Both the position numbers and the translations under genes were made by a program. Positions 1 through 11,067 of a DNA stretch of 64,000 nt are shown here, in pieces. This DNA is from Lasiosphaeris hirsuta. Its lineage: Eukaryota; Ascomycota; Sordariomycetes; Sordariales; Lasiosphaeriaceae. The notes beneath the pieces are model-generated. The model did not search any database. It was given only the letters and a program-made list of their open reading frames with translations, and was not told the origin of the DNA. Each line of letters starts with the position of its first letter. Positions within the stretch are counted from its first letter, which is position 1. The stretch spans positions 930,001-994,000 of the forward strand of contig JAUKUA010000003.1 of the NCBI GenBank assembly GCA_030549175.1, written 5' to 3'.

Positions 1-207
1 CCAGAGGCCGCCCAGGGTCAACATTGTCTTTGAGGTACCGTGGCATTTTCCAATAAGGGGGGGTTTGCACTTGCGGGTGTACGACCCCTTTCCAGAACCA
101 TATGATGCGGCGATAAGGAATGCTTCTAGAATACTTCTAGAATTGCTACACAAAATCAAAGGGGGTATATATATTACTACAGCCATCCATAACATGATAC
201 AGCGGCA

Positions 208-1057
208 TCACTTGTCCAGCCCCGCCAGCTTCCTAAATCCCGGATTATCAACAACAGTAAACCCGCCATCCAACTTCTCAAACCCCGGCCCGACCATAGC
301 CGCCTCATCGAACCTCCCCGCCGCCATCTCCGCCAAAAACCGCCCCAGCGGCTCAGTCGGGCTCCAGTGCGAGTTGAAGAAACCGGCGCGCATGGGCACG
401 CGGATAGCGCCGAGGAGGATGTTGCGGACGGCGCCCGGGGCCGGGATGTACGAGGCGATGGCCTTGTCGCCGCCCCAGTCGACAAACGACGGCCGCACCG
501 TGTTGGCCTGCAGCACCGGGTTGGCCTTGCGCATGGCCGCCAGCGCCAGCTCCGTCTCGCCCTTGACGCGCCCGAAGATGGGCGTGAAGGCGCCCGGGGC
601 AAAGGTCGCGCCCTCGCCTGAGACGTAGACGAAGCGGAAGGGTGCGGGGGCGGCCTGGCCGCTCTTGGCGGGCAGTGTCTGGAAGGCGGTGGCGGCCGCG
701 AGCGCGTAGTCTTTGGTGATCTTGACGTATTCCCTGCAGTCGCGGTCAGTATATGGGTGTTGGGGGCGGCGCGGGAAGTTGTGGGAAGGCGGCTTACTCC
801 TTGCTCACGGCGTTCTGGCTGATGCCCAGGGCCCAGACGCAGCCGGAAGCGTCCTTGAGCTTCTCGAGCAGCTCGTCGTCGTACTTGTTGAAGTCGCTGT
901 GGAGAATGACGTTTATGCGCGGGTCCTTGGCGTCGTCGGCCATCTTGACGGGCCGCCTGCTGATGACGGAAATCTTGGTGATGTCCTTCATTTTGATCAT
1001 GGCGTCGAGGGCGGCGCTGCCGACAAGGCCAGTGGCCCCGGTGAGAATGAGATGCAT
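208..1057 (-). CDS. NAD(P)-binding Rossmann-fold protein (NmrA/SDR-like)
   Basis: Two exons, 1057-798 and 733-208, joined across a 64-bp intron (GTAAGC donor, CTGCAG acceptor), give about 261 residues. The ATG at 1057 is chosen because the dinucleotide-binding motif TGATGLVG starts seven residues in. The in-frame upstream extension is low-complexity and lacks a conserved look. The protein reads as an atypical short-chain dehydrogenase or NmrA-like protein: an N-terminal glycine-rich loop, then FRFVYVSGEGA in the expected central position. Such proteins bind NAD(P)H and act as reductases, epimerases or redox sensors in the cytosol. The substrate cannot be told. It has no functional link to its neighbours. 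Confidence 0.85.
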
Positions 1058-1670
1058 TTTTATTTTTTTTATATTTTTTTTTGGTGGAGTTTGGTAACTG
1101 TTTGTACTGGTTGCGGGACTTGGAGAGAAAGCGAGGTGCTGAGTGCTCAAACTTGGGGAGGGGCGAGGATTTAATAAGCGCAGTTTTAAAGTTGCTTGGG
1201 AGAGAGAGGATTGACGCGTCGGCGTTGTTGAATCCTCTGCCTAAAGCCTGCAATTCATCGGGGATAGCGGACTTTATTGCTGCGTCGGGCAGTCCCCATT
1301 GACATGCCTAACGCCCCGACGGCAGCCCCGTGTCACCGAGGATGTGGCCGACCGGCGTAATTGACAACCGACCACCTAAGCTCCGATTCCCCAGGGCCCT
1401 CCTGCACCTAATTTCTGTCTCCATACTTTGACCTCTTTGAAAATCATTGATTGAGTGGTGAGAACGAGGGAAATGGAAATGGATCACCGGCACAATTGTT
1501 CTGGCAACCGCGGTGAAACCTTTATTTTTCTTTTCCTTGATTAGTGGGTCCGAGCAGTCCTCCTTCCTTTGTTGTGATGCGTGCGGTTCAAGCTCTTCCC
1601 GTTCTTTTCCACGAGCAACCAACCAACCACGCAACCACGCAACCTTTGAACGCACCCACAAACGTTCGCC
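1058..1670. other. Intergenic stretch
   Basis: This stretch lies between two divergent genes. It starts with a T-rich/A-rich tract (about 1059-1083) that is probably the promoter and 5' leader of the NAD(P)-binding gene. Open frames here are short and show no recognisable protein. Confidence 0.5.
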
Positions 1671-2743
1671 ATGTCTCAGTTTAAACGGGGCAGAGAGTCG
1701 CCTGCCAGCACGCTTATACCCTTGACTAAGCGAAGGCGGGGCCAGAAGGCCCAGGAGGAACGAAGACGACTGGGGGGTTCGATTGACGGCCAGCAGGCGT
1801 GACTCGGAACCAAAGAGGAATCGGCCAACTTGATCACATCTTCAATCATCCACGGCTTCCTTCACGGCCAGACAGCACCCCCACCCCAAATGATAGATTT
1901 TATCCATGAACCATCAAGCATTTCCAGCCTTCTTTCTTCGCCCGGCATGGATGATGTGGGCCAACTATACACCTTCGTCATGGTGAGCATCGAGAGCGTA
2001 GCATACCGCCGTCCGTGTTGACAACATAGGGGCAGTGCTGTCGCTCGATGAGCAGGCAAGGAGCCATTTACGACGAAGCCTGCTGATGCGCCAAGGAAAT
2101 CAGATCCGCCCTCCTCGGGTGCGACGGGAGAAATGCTCAAACCGTCATCTATGCCCTCCATGCCCTCACCGGAATATCTGTTTTCCTGCAAGATCTGCTG
2201 AACGACGAATCCTCCCATTCCACCTTCATGTTGGGCTTGGAGCTGGAATCGCTCATGGAAGAACAAGACAGAATTGAGGAAGACCTTGATGTGCAGTCAC
2301 GGTCTAGGGAGAAAGGTCTGCAGAGAGCTCCTCACAGACAAGGATACAGGCAAAGCACTTTACGGCTTTCCGTGACGAGGTGCGGCGGCAGTTTATGTAT
2401 GAGGCCGGGGAGGGCACTGGTGGACTGCCACAACGGTATCTTAAATACTCTGACAGATGACGAATGGGCAAGGCTTGTCGAAGAGGTCATGGAGGGCACG
2501 CCATACAAGTACAGCGAGTCCCTTGAGGCTGTCATCTTCAAAGCATGGCCCTTGGATCTGTTCCCTGGTCTCGGGTGCGTGTGGAGCCGGCTGCAGGCAA
2601 CCAAACCATTCGACCAGCGCGGAAACTTGAAGGCGAGGCATACCAAGCGGCCAGGGAGTTGGTACTGGGAAAAGTACGGCAGAGATCCCCTACCTATAGC
2701 TCGAGTTGACCCATGCCCGATCTGTAATTATCCCTCCATATAG
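1671..2743 (+). pseudogene. Tandem-duplicated gene, copy A (interrupted)
   Basis: The family is unrecognised. The reading starts at ATG 1671 with a basic, nuclear-localisation-like N-terminus (MSQFKRGRESP, then TKRRRGQK). A good 47-bp intron (GTGAGC at 1983, ACATAG at 2029) joins it in phase to MSRQGAIYDEAC and on to DGRNAQTVIYALHALTG, LLNDESSHSTFML and finally IFKAWPLDLFPGLGCVWSRL, ending PCPICNYPSI. Two in-frame TGA codons (about 1800 and 2084) and a likely frame change near 2340-2450 break it. Copy B downstream repeats the same order of blocks. Both TGAs would fit an ancestral Arg CGA. It could still be expressed with different splicing, but no single clean frame was found. Confidence 0.5.
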
Positions 2744-3018
2744 GGGACGGTGCTTTCTTGCCTGGCACGTTATGTTGACTCATTATTTTGTGAGGTTGGT
2801 GGGGTCGGCTGGGTAACTAACCTCGATGCCAGTTTTCGCGTCAAACTTGGAGGAGGTTCTTTTCCTGAGCAAATACCAAATCAGCGCGTCGCGAACGAAA
2901 ATCGATGCGAAACCCGACACCATGACCACTTTCGCCAACCCTAACACCCATCAAGACCGTGGCACTTGCCAGCCTCGTCCTAAAGTACCGTTGACTTCGC
3001 CTACATCCATCGGCAATC

Positions 3019-4170
3019 ATGCCTTCGATAAAACGGGAGCTGGATGACGACTCGCCGCCTGCTGATACACTCGAAACCAACAAGCGATGCAAGAATGATG
3101 ACTTGGAACCCCATCAACGAGGAGGAAATAAGGCGGCCAAAACAACCTATCCTTTCTTCTCCCTCGCCATCAATAAAGTCAGGACTACAATCTACTGGAC
3201 CCGTGTTGACAACAACCAACGCCGGTCGATGTCCAGATGCAAATGATTCATGATCAGGTTCTCTGATGGTGTAGAAAAATCACAAATGCTCTCCTCGAAT
3301 CCAATGGACGGGACGCCGAAATGATATTGTGCGCCGTATAGTTATCCCTAACCGGAATGTCTATTGCAATCGACAAGATGGCCACCGACCCGTCTCGAGC
3401 CTGTCTGCACAACGCGTTCGTGTCGCAGCTGTATTCACACCACTAACTTAAGTCGAAGTTTTCCGCCAAAACCGCATCATTCAGTAATTCATTTGACTTG
3501 GTCTTCCAGCTCGCCTTCTGCATGCTGGAGAAGGGGTTTCACCTCATTCGAGGTCGAGGTCGAGCTCTCCAAATTCACCCTTGAACGCCATGCCGCGCTT
3601 TGCCGCTTTGCCGGGTGCTGCAAGAAACTGAATCTGCCACCACGTGCGGACCGAAAGAAATACCCCGACGTGCCCAGGGCCGACGACGAAGATGACGAAG
3701 GGCTCAAAAGTCAGGCTCCCGATGATCAAAACGTGTCTGAAGTCATCTTCTTCGACATAATTGGTAAAATTCGCACATTTTTGCGAAGCGACATTGGTCC
3801 CGGTTATGAGATTACTGGTTTTGGATCCATGTCCCCGTACAATATGGCACAGACAACTTTGAACATTGTCAACCAGATATCGAAACAAACTAGACCACGC
3901 CATTGTAGCCTCAGCACTAAGAAGAATGGATCACATTTGTCAGTGACCCAGTGGACTGTGAGGGACAAAGTGTTGGTAGTACTTATGGCCTTCTCCTCGA
4001 GCAAGTCATTTTAAGGGCCTGGCCAATGGGTCTGTTCCCTGGACTGGAGTGCATGTGGGGTCGACTACAAGCAGCGAAGCCGCAGGACCAGCGTAAGAGA
4101 CTCGGGGCAAGACAAGGGTCGCCGGGGGAGCGGTATTGGACAACGTATGGCCATGGACCCTCTGCCTCAA
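3019..4170 (+). pseudogene. Tandem-duplicated gene, copy B (interrupted)
   Basis: This is a diverged paralogue of copy A in the same orientation, about 1.35 kb downstream. ATG 3019 opens a similar basic, acidic-patch N-terminus (MPSIKRELDDDSPP, then NKRCKNDD). After a possible intron (3178-3236), NGRDAEMILCAV and SLTGMSIAIDKMA align with the DGRNAQ/LTGISVF block of copy A. The C-terminal block ILRAWPMGLFPGLECMWGRL then matches copy A closely, followed by KPQDQR (KPFDQR in A) and ERYWTTYGHGP. In-frame stops include a TGA at exactly the position of one TGA in copy A and a TAG further on. An acidic segment (DEDDEG) near 3685 is absent from copy A. The function is unknown. Confidence 0.5.
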
Positions 4171-5040
4171 CGAAGGAGGAACTTGGTTGGAGCCTGAATC
4201 GCTCGTGGCCGTCGGTTACATCATGTACAACTGTTTCGTTCTTGTTTCCTGGTCAACCTTGGTCCGAGTCGGTTTTCTGCATCATGTATTCTCCAGCGTT
4301 GTCAGTGTGCAGCCTTCTTCGACGATTCTACTACAATCATTAGCAAGAAAGGGGATTCATTCATGCCTCAGCCGCTATATTTGTATCGTAATGGAAGAGC
4401 AAACTCAATTCAGTAATGCAGGATCCTCAACTCCTCCAAGACGAACATACTCCTCATCGTCACGGCCGGTGCCAACCGTCCGCGCCGTGACCCGGAACCC
4501 CCAGAGGTAGCTGTAGGATGAGGCTGGTTTCTCGGGCTAGATTGCCAATGACCACCAGGCACTGGTAGCGTCGAATATCTGCTAATGGCGGCTAGCGATG
4601 GGGCAGTTGGCGTGGTCGGAAGGGCGGAGGGCAGCGGATTTGCCTTTGTCCCGGGCCGTCTTCGCGGGGGTTACCTTTACTACCCTCCCCGCTCGTTTCG
4701 AAATATGGTCCCCGTCGGGACGCTGGAGAGGATTGTGCCGAAGATTGCTGCGTTTGCTCATCCGTTCCGACCTTCTCAAGCCGGGGCCGGTAGTCTTTGG
4801 GGTTCCGTCTTTGGGGTGCGGGTTGTTTGCCAGAGGATCGTCAGAAGTCCGGCAGATCCATCCCAATCCACACCGCCGGCTTGCGGGCGGTTAGCCATTT
4901 GAAATGAGACTGTATGTATCTGTGCTCTCGGGGAATTCGTTCAAGTCCCCAAAGGTTGAGAAGTCTCGTGCACAATTCCATGTCTCCTTGTCGGCATTGC
5001 ATAGCATGCAGTGTAGCTAAAGTAAGATTCCTCGACATAG
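4171..5040. other. Region without a convincing gene
   Basis: This is the downstream flank of copy B. A 94-residue minus-strand frame at 4582-4866 is basic and low-complexity and resembles nothing I know. I see no promoter, repeat or RNA gene that I can support. Confidence 0.4.
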
Positions 5041-5421
5041 AATTCTGCCAGCTTTTTGTTAGAGTGGCAAAGTAGGACTCGGGGCTTCGAAATGGAATTC
5101 GATGTCCGGAACTGGCGAGCCATGCGAAGTCTCGCCAACAGATTCCACTTCATTACACTCAACATGCCCTTTGTTTTTGACCGAATATGGCCAAATCTCA
5201 GCACCTGAAATGAACAGCTGTTTGATGAAACAGAAGAATCGAGAGTCAAGAGCGACGTGCCTGAATGCTGCAACATAGGAGATACCCTGATGGCGACGTC
5301 AAGGACAACTAACTGTCAACCAACAGACAGCGATGCCATCGACAATATCGAGACCCATTTCGCAGAGGAGAAGGAAATTGTTCGGGACCTTGATGGATAT
5401 GTACCTACGTTGATGCGCTGA
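5041..5421 (+). pseudogene. Gene fragment with one in-frame TGA
   Basis: A frame running about 125 codons looks like real coding sequence: FLLEWQSRTRGFEMEF, NWRAMRSLANRFHFITL, then DAIDNIETHFAEEKEIVRDL, ending at a TGA at about 5419. It follows a possible acceptor (ACATAG at 5040). A single TGA after PNLST interrupts it, again compatible with CGA->TGA. No family was recognised. It may be the last exon of a third broken member of the local gene set or an unrelated remnant. Confidence 0.35.
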
Positions 5422-5451
5422 AAAAAAAAAGAAAAAGAAAAAAAAAAAAGG
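5420..5451 (+). repeat. Oligo-A low-complexity tract
   Basis: A nearly pure A tract interrupted by single G residues follows the gene fragment directly. A poly-A tail-like tract right after a stop codon could mark a retroposed copy, but it is equally a simple low-complexity stretch. Confidence 0.6.
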
Positions 5452-5992
5452 GGGTCAACGCAACATAATCGCAACATAATCCTCTCTCTTCACGATGGTG
5501 CGTAGCACATGGCGCATCTCGCGGCGCGGGTTGTCAATTGCATTGCTGATTTTGGATCGTCCTTGCAGAGCTTCGTTCTCTCGATTGTTGTTTTTGCCAA
5601 CTTTGCTCGATTTGCAGGGAAAGCACGGTTCTCTGTTGACTTGAACCTTAACCCCTTAATAACCAACCTAGGCAGCCGCGACTCCCCCCGAGCCAAGGCC
5701 GCAGACATGCGCAATTGAGGCAGCCGCATTGCACAGGTTCACCGCCTGCTTATCTCCCGCTCCACGTCAGCTCCGTTTGTGGTTGAAAACGATAAATCGC
5801 TGCACCAGGCAAAAGTGGAGCTTCCAACTATATTTGACAGTTTGCCGTTGCGCACACAGCCACTCTTCCATTATTTCTCCGCACCGCCGTCACTCTCCTG
5901 CATTTCCGCATCCCGGCAATTGCGCCTCCCACCCCCAAAAACCACCGACGGTTCGTCGGTTGAAAAAAAGAAAGAAAAAAAAAAGAAACGCC
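5452..5992. promoter_or_regulatory. Probable promoter/5' leader of the SH3 gene
   Basis: About 540 bp without a supported gene precede the SH3 protein. The last 30 bases before its ATG are A/G-rich (5961-5989), typical of fungal leaders. No specific binding sites are claimed. Confidence 0.35.
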
Positions 5993-6609
5993 ATGTTTTC
6001 CAGATCCGCCGCGATGGCCCACGTCCCCGCAGCGGCGGACCCTGCTGCAGCCGACGACGAATGGCAGCTCGTCGATCTCAACGGCGAGGGCGTCCCTCTA
6101 ATCTTCGACGCGGATGTCGTCATGGTCGACAATCGGCCCGGAGAGCCGGTCGAGGTGCCCACCACCGCCTCTGAACAACCGCCCACCGCACGAACCATCC
6201 CGCAATCGAGCAGGCCTGCGACAATATCAAGGACAGCGGCGCGCGCGGCATTGGGGAGTTGCAGGGCGAGGGTGCTGTACAACTTCACTGCCATTGCGGA
6301 GAACGAGCTCAGCGCTTCGGCTGGCGAGGAGGTTTTGGTGATCTCTAAAGGGGCTGCTGGTGAGTTGTTTGATCCTGTGGGTATTGCCGACAGGGGTTGA
6401 TGTGGCTGATGCTCTCTGAAGCAGGCTGGTGGCTCGCGAAGAATGCTGAGGGGAGGCTGGGCTGGATCCCGGAGCAGTATGTCGAGGAAGGGGGGTCGGA
6501 GGTTAGGGCACGGTCTGCCTCATCAACGGCGTCGTCGTCGGGCGGCGGAGGAGCAGCAAACGGGGATTTGGAGGCTGGGGTGTCGAATCTAGGGGGAGGC
6601 CCATCATAA
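5993..6609 (+). CDS. Small SH3-domain protein
   Basis: Exon 1 (5993-6359) and exon 2 (6425-6609) are joined across a 65-bp intron (GTGAGT donor, GCAG acceptor) and give about 183 residues. The C-terminal half is an SH3 domain: ARVLYNFTAIAENELSASAG followed by EEVLVI, then GWWLAKNAEGRLGWIPEQYV. These are the ALYDF-like, GWW and IPxxYV hallmarks. The intron sits inside the domain just before GWW, as in many fungal SH3 genes. The N-terminus has a conserved-looking WQLVDL and is otherwise Pro/Ala-rich; the C-tail is Ser/Gly-rich. SH3 domains bind proline-rich ligands, often in actin or signalling complexes. The partner is unknown. Confidence 0.85.
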
Positions 6610-7060
6610 GGGGATATGCCAGTGGCCATTTGGGAGGCCTGATCCGTGGGACAGACTCGAGCATATCACGGATCAGGGTTCACCCTTTAACATCAATGAA
6701 CGGGGAAGCATGGAATTGGTAAGGCTACCAGGTATGGAGGGAGGTTTACGACACAGGACTTTATGTCAATACGCCAGAGAAGCAACCGAATCGAGTCATG
6801 TGCCCCTTTTCCAAAAGCCCATATATCCCTGCTCGACATGGTGATTGGTACCTATTAAGCGACAGGTGCGTAAGGTTACCTACTTGCTCAGAGAAACACT
6901 TGCCATAGGCTCAGCAACACACAGTGTTTCCTCATTTTTAAAAATACGTAATGGGAACAGCAGTTCAAGGGAACTTGGAGTTAGAAATGGAGATCCCCAG
7001 CCGCGATTACTTCAAATGACTCTGTACTTCGACGGCATTCAGAAATACCTTTCCAAGCTC
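6610..7060. other. Convergent intergenic region
   Basis: This is the 3' flank shared by the SH3 gene (+) and the dynamin gene (-). No gene, repeat or RNA is visible. Confidence 0.5.
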
Positions 7061-9805
7061 TCACTGACAATAAGGCACCAGCTCCTCACACGCCGGCTCC
7101 TCACGCGCCAGCTCCTCATCAAATATAATCTTGCCCTTCTTCTTCTTGTCCTTCTTGCCTTTCTTCGATTTCACCGAGATGTCGAAAGGATCGTAGTCCG
7201 GAACTTTTTGTGGTTGAACTACTTCACGTTCGGGCTTAGGCTCGCTAAATTCAAAACCGCCAAACGTTTTACTTGTTTCGCTCTTCCCAGCTGCTGGTAG
7301 TCCACTAAGCCCGAACCCCCAGCTGTCTCGTCCAAGGAAGCCTGCACTAGTTGGCTCAGGCTTGGGCCCGGGCTCAACTTTTGGCTCTGGTTCCCCGCCA
7401 GCCATTGCTGAAGAATGATACGGCGATGCCACGGGGCGGGCCTCTGTCCCAACTTCAAGCTCGTCAGGTGTTGGACCAAATTCACTGCCAGAGTCGTCTT
7501 CCGGCTGGTTTAGGCTGGCCGGCTCTGCAGAAACAAAGACGGCGTCTGCGGTAAAAGTGAGAAGCGAGTTACACGTTTTGAGAATCTCCTTGATGCTCAC
7601 CACCCCCGATTCTCAGCCCCACGAATCGCTTACAGGTCTCAAGGCCTTTCTTCAACACTCCCAGTTGTTTGGTCAGCTGCTCTCGCTGCGTACGACTCTC
7701 CTCCGACTCGCCAGCAATGCGAGAAACTTGGTCATCGGGCATTTTGAAGATACACACTGGCTCCAGGATCGTGTGCAATGTCGAGACAAGCTTCGCCTCG
7801 ATCACCTCAATGGCAACATCATCAATGAAGCGCTTCAATGCAACCTGCATCACTCAGCGTCAACATAAAATCCGTCCACCGGTATCCATGATCAACGGGG
7901 AAATGTTACCTTGTAGTATGCCGTCATGCAGTCCAATGCCTCTTTGGCAGCAAACTTGTCCACGTCGGGTTCCCGGTCGTGACATGCCGTCAACTTCGAC
8001 ACAAGATCATCCAGGTTGTAGTGAGTCCCACCGATATACGTTTGCGCGCTGATGTTGACACCAAAGTAGGCTTCCAAAACCCTAGATGTTGCTTTCTCTA
8101 CACTCTCTCGCCGAACGCTTTCGAGGGCTTCGGTGAAATAGTGGTTGTACGTGATGGGATGGCCTTCCTGATGGGGCTTCAGGAACTCGCCAATTTTCTC
8201 GTCCAGACTCTTCCGGAGATCATTCAGAGCCGGATCGCAAATCTCACGCTGGAGGGATTTGGCAGTTGAGACATCGGCAATATGGGTGACAACGAGATCC
8301 AGGAAGCAACGAGCGGAGTCGCAAACTGTCTTGACATGTTCCCGGGCAATGGACTCCCATGGCTTGGACTGTTCGAGAAAGAGGTCGGATATGATCATCG
8401 GGTTGAAAATGCCAGGCAGCTCACGGCCTCTCGTTCTGCGCATGAGATGCTCGATGTGTGTGATGAACTCACTGCGGGCCATTTTGATTGGCTCCGTGGG
8501 TTTCGGATGACGACTTTGTAACGGTATGGAAACAGTAGGCGATTCCGATTCGGTAGCCTCAGTAATCTCTCGGTAATGCCCACGGAGCGAGATATCGGAA
8601 GCGAAGTCCTCATTCAGGTTCTGAACCACCGCGCGGATACGCCGCTGATAGCCAGGCTCGGTCTTGGCATCGACAAAGAAGCGGTCGTTATATGTCCCGT
8701 CAACGGATGCCTTGACCAAGGACTGGAATGACTGGCTGAGATGGTACAGGTACATTCTCTGTTCCTCCGTGCTCGACCGAGGCTCCCCAAGCTTCTCCAG
8801 CTGATCGTGGCACGCCGTAAACTTGCCGTCAATCTCGTCAATCAGGCTGGGAAGCTCCGAGGCGATCTGCCCGAGCAGAACTTTGCTCAGCCGGCCGCGC
8901 AGCTTGGCGATGCCGAGAGAGGCAAGCGGGAGCGCAGTCCATGCTCCCTCGCGGAAGAAATCCACCTCCTGAGCGTCTCGCTCAGTGAGGGTCGACACCC
9001 CTTTTTCCGAGTCCATGTTCCTGAGCACATGCCATCCCAGACGAAACTCGACCTCCTGGTTCCTAGCGAGAGACACGTAAAGCGTCTCGCTCGGAGACCC
9101 GGGGACGAGGGTGTCGGGCTTGGTGATGACGCCCAAAGTGCGGTGCCCGGTCTTGTCAATAGCCCGCGCCAGCTTCAGGACAACCTGGTTGGCGAAGTCG
9201 TTCTTGGCCGAGATGACGGCGAGGATGATGCACCTGGGTTCCTTCATGTAACCCTGAACGACGTCCTGGATCAGCTCGACGTCGGAGGCCGTCTGGTGTT
9301 TGGTCTCGGAGTGAATGAGCCCCGGCAAGTCCACAATGGTCAAGTGAGGATGGCCCGGGCCGGTGATCTCGACACGGAGTATGTCCTTGGCGAAGGCCTT
9401 CCCGTGGGTCGATATGCCCATGGCCAGTTTGGCCCTCTCCATGACATCGGGAAGGTCGCCAAACCCCTCCAGCTTCTCCTGAAAGCCACGCAGAGCCTTC
9501 TGCTCGGATTCGCTGCGGGATCCGTGGGGCACAATGGAGACACTGGCGCTGACGTGAGGCGTCCGGCGTAGGACAAGCTCAGTCGGGAAGCGAGTGCAAA
9601 GGTTGCTCTTAACCGGGAAGGCTACCCCTGAGATTGCCTCTAGGACAGAGCTTTTGCCTGAGGACTGGTCGCCGCAGACGATGATCTGGGGCAAGGACAC
9701 ATAGTTGTTGATTCCTTGGAGGCGGAGGTGGTCGATAGAGTCGAGGAGCTTGATCTGATCCGCTGAGCAGAGTTTGCTTAGCGAATCGCTCTCAAAGGCC
9801 ACCAT
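7061..9805 (-). CDS. Dynamin-family large GTPase with C-terminal extension
   Basis: Three exons, 9805-7910, 7844-7634 and 7545-7061 (introns of 65 and 88 bp, GTAAC/GCAG and GTAAGC/CCGCAG), give about 863 residues. The G-domain motifs are present: GDQSSGKSS (residues 45-53), DLPG (159-162) and TKPD (228-231). A stalk follows, then a GTPase effector domain (LDCMTAYYKVALKRFIDDVA, then EVIEAKLVSTLHTILEP). This is the Mx/Vps1-like fungal class, which oligomerises on membranes and drives GTP-dependent remodelling or fission. The last exon adds an unusual tail of about 160 residues: acidic, Pro/Glu-rich, with DSWGFGLS and a lysine/glycine block (KKGKKDKKKKGK) near the end. Fungal dynamins of this class often stop soon after the effector domain, so the tail may be a lineage-specific interaction or membrane-binding region. 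Confidence 0.9.
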
Positions 9806-10017
9806 CCTATTGTTGATGCTCGAATGGGAAGATGGAGAGGAGGGACAATCGAAATGGTCAATCAGGCGAACAAGTTGTCTGTAGGGTATGGGAACATCTG
9901 GGCAAAGGGAAATTCTGATTGTGAGAGACCGGATCTTTTAACCTTTATCTGCACATTCTGCTATCATATGTGGGTTGGCCTCTTTGCAAGGTTGACGGGG
10001 GAGAGATGGGGGTGAGC

Positions 10018-10040
10018 GAGGGGGGAGGGGGAGGGGGGGG
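10018..10040 (+). repeat. G-rich low-complexity tract
   Basis: A G-rich run in the upstream region of the dynamin gene (GGGGGAGGGGG type) could form quadruplex structure. Otherwise nothing is visible between 9806 and 10102. Confidence 0.6.
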
Positions 10041-10102
10041 GCCGAAGGCTTGGACGGCCTCTTGCGTCTAACGTCGACTGCAATTGGCATTGGCTTCAGG
10101 CC

Positions 10103-10600
10103 TCAAGAATGTTGGCCCGTTGCCACCTGTTCCTGTTTCAGAGGCAGGTTTCCCAGCGTATCATGTCCCCCCGACTCAAAGCCTTGCAGGTAGCTTCGCC
10201 TTCGGGCCTCTCTAGCAGGCCGCCCCAGCGGGCCGCTGCAGACAAATATGCCAGGGAGTCCGAAAAGAGAACGCTTCATTCCTATTCCGAGGGTGATTAA
10301 ATCGACAAGGCCGAAGTTCAAATTGAGTCGGTTCAATTTAGTTGGATATCGAACTTCTCCGTTTGTCTCCTCTTCCCAAGCCGTGGTCCCGTTGAAACTG
10401 AAGCATGCAGAGAGAGAGCAAACAGCAGGCCTCAGTGCATCAACTGCAACCCAAGAGAGATCGGGAATCGGAAAATTCTGAGTCGGCAAATATAGTGGTC
10501 CTGCCATTCTCATGGTAGTTATGTAGTAGGCCTCGTGCATTTGGCCAATAGTGTTCATGCCATGATACCGAAGCAAGCGGCCAATGTTGGGATCCGTCAT
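10103..10600 (-). CDS. Hypothetical protein or 3' exon fragment
   Basis: An open frame of 165 codons starts at ATG 10600. It is preceded by a plausible splice acceptor (CCAATGCAG at about 10608), so it may be the last exon of a longer gene. It contains EAYYITTMRMAGPLY and IPDLSWVAVDAL. The same block pattern (E-x-YYIT-x2-RMA-x-P ... IP ... A-x-C) recurs in the fragment at 46782-47108 on the same strand, suggesting a shared, unidentified family. The second half is basic and less protein-like. No upstream exon was found with confidence. Confidence 0.3.
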   Translation of the reverse strand: MTDPNIGRLLRYHGMNTIGQMHEAYYITTMRMAGPLYLPTQNFPIPDLSWVAVDALRPAVCSLSACFSFNGTTAWEEETNGEVRYPTKLNRLNLNFGLVDLITLGIGMKRSLFGLPGIFVCSGPLGRPAREARRRSYLQGFESGGHDTLGNLPLKQEQVATGQHS

Positions 10601-11067
10601 TCGCTCTGCATTGGATTAGGAAACAAGCATGTCAAGAGTGATAGTCTCAGGTGTGTCTGTCATGTGGTTGATTTCGCAAAACATGGAGCGGTGAACCTGC
10701 AAACATGCCATATCATTTTCTTAGCATTTCCGAGTCACTGGTTGGAAGCGCTGTATGTTTGCTGCAGTCAGAGCATGGACTGGAGAGTTTCGAAGCAAAA
10801 GTACCAGGAAAATGTTCGTCATGGGGACCATTGCCGCTGCTCTGGTTTGCCAACTGCTTTCGAGTAGTGTCCGAATGCCTTACTCGGAATCATTGCAGCA
10901 TCAACAGGGAAGCGAGGTAGTGAATAACTGAAAGCACTTGTATCCGTGCTGGTTTCTCTAATGACGAAACGAAGAAATAAAATCGCTATTGGTATCTTTG
11001 ACAAATGTAAAGGAAACGAACCAAAAAAAACAAAACCAAGCACACCCTTCCATCAACGTGACTTCTG
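10601..11067. other. Intergenic stretch
   Basis: I see no supported coding sequence. The stretch just downstream of the GT4 stop codon (about 10970-11060) is A-rich and probably its 3' untranslated region. Confidence 0.4.

Noticed and set aside
177..1253. 358-codon minus-strand frame overlapping the NAD(P)-binding gene
   Set aside because: It is Arg/Ser/Pro-rich and lies in another frame over the real exons and intron; it is a GC-driven shadow.
4585..4902. Overlapping frames of about 100 codons on both strands
   Set aside because: No family features and no splice or codon support.
8741..9571. 276-codon plus-strand frame opposite the dynamin gene
   Set aside because: Antisense shadow of a clearly identified GTPase domain with no family features of its own.
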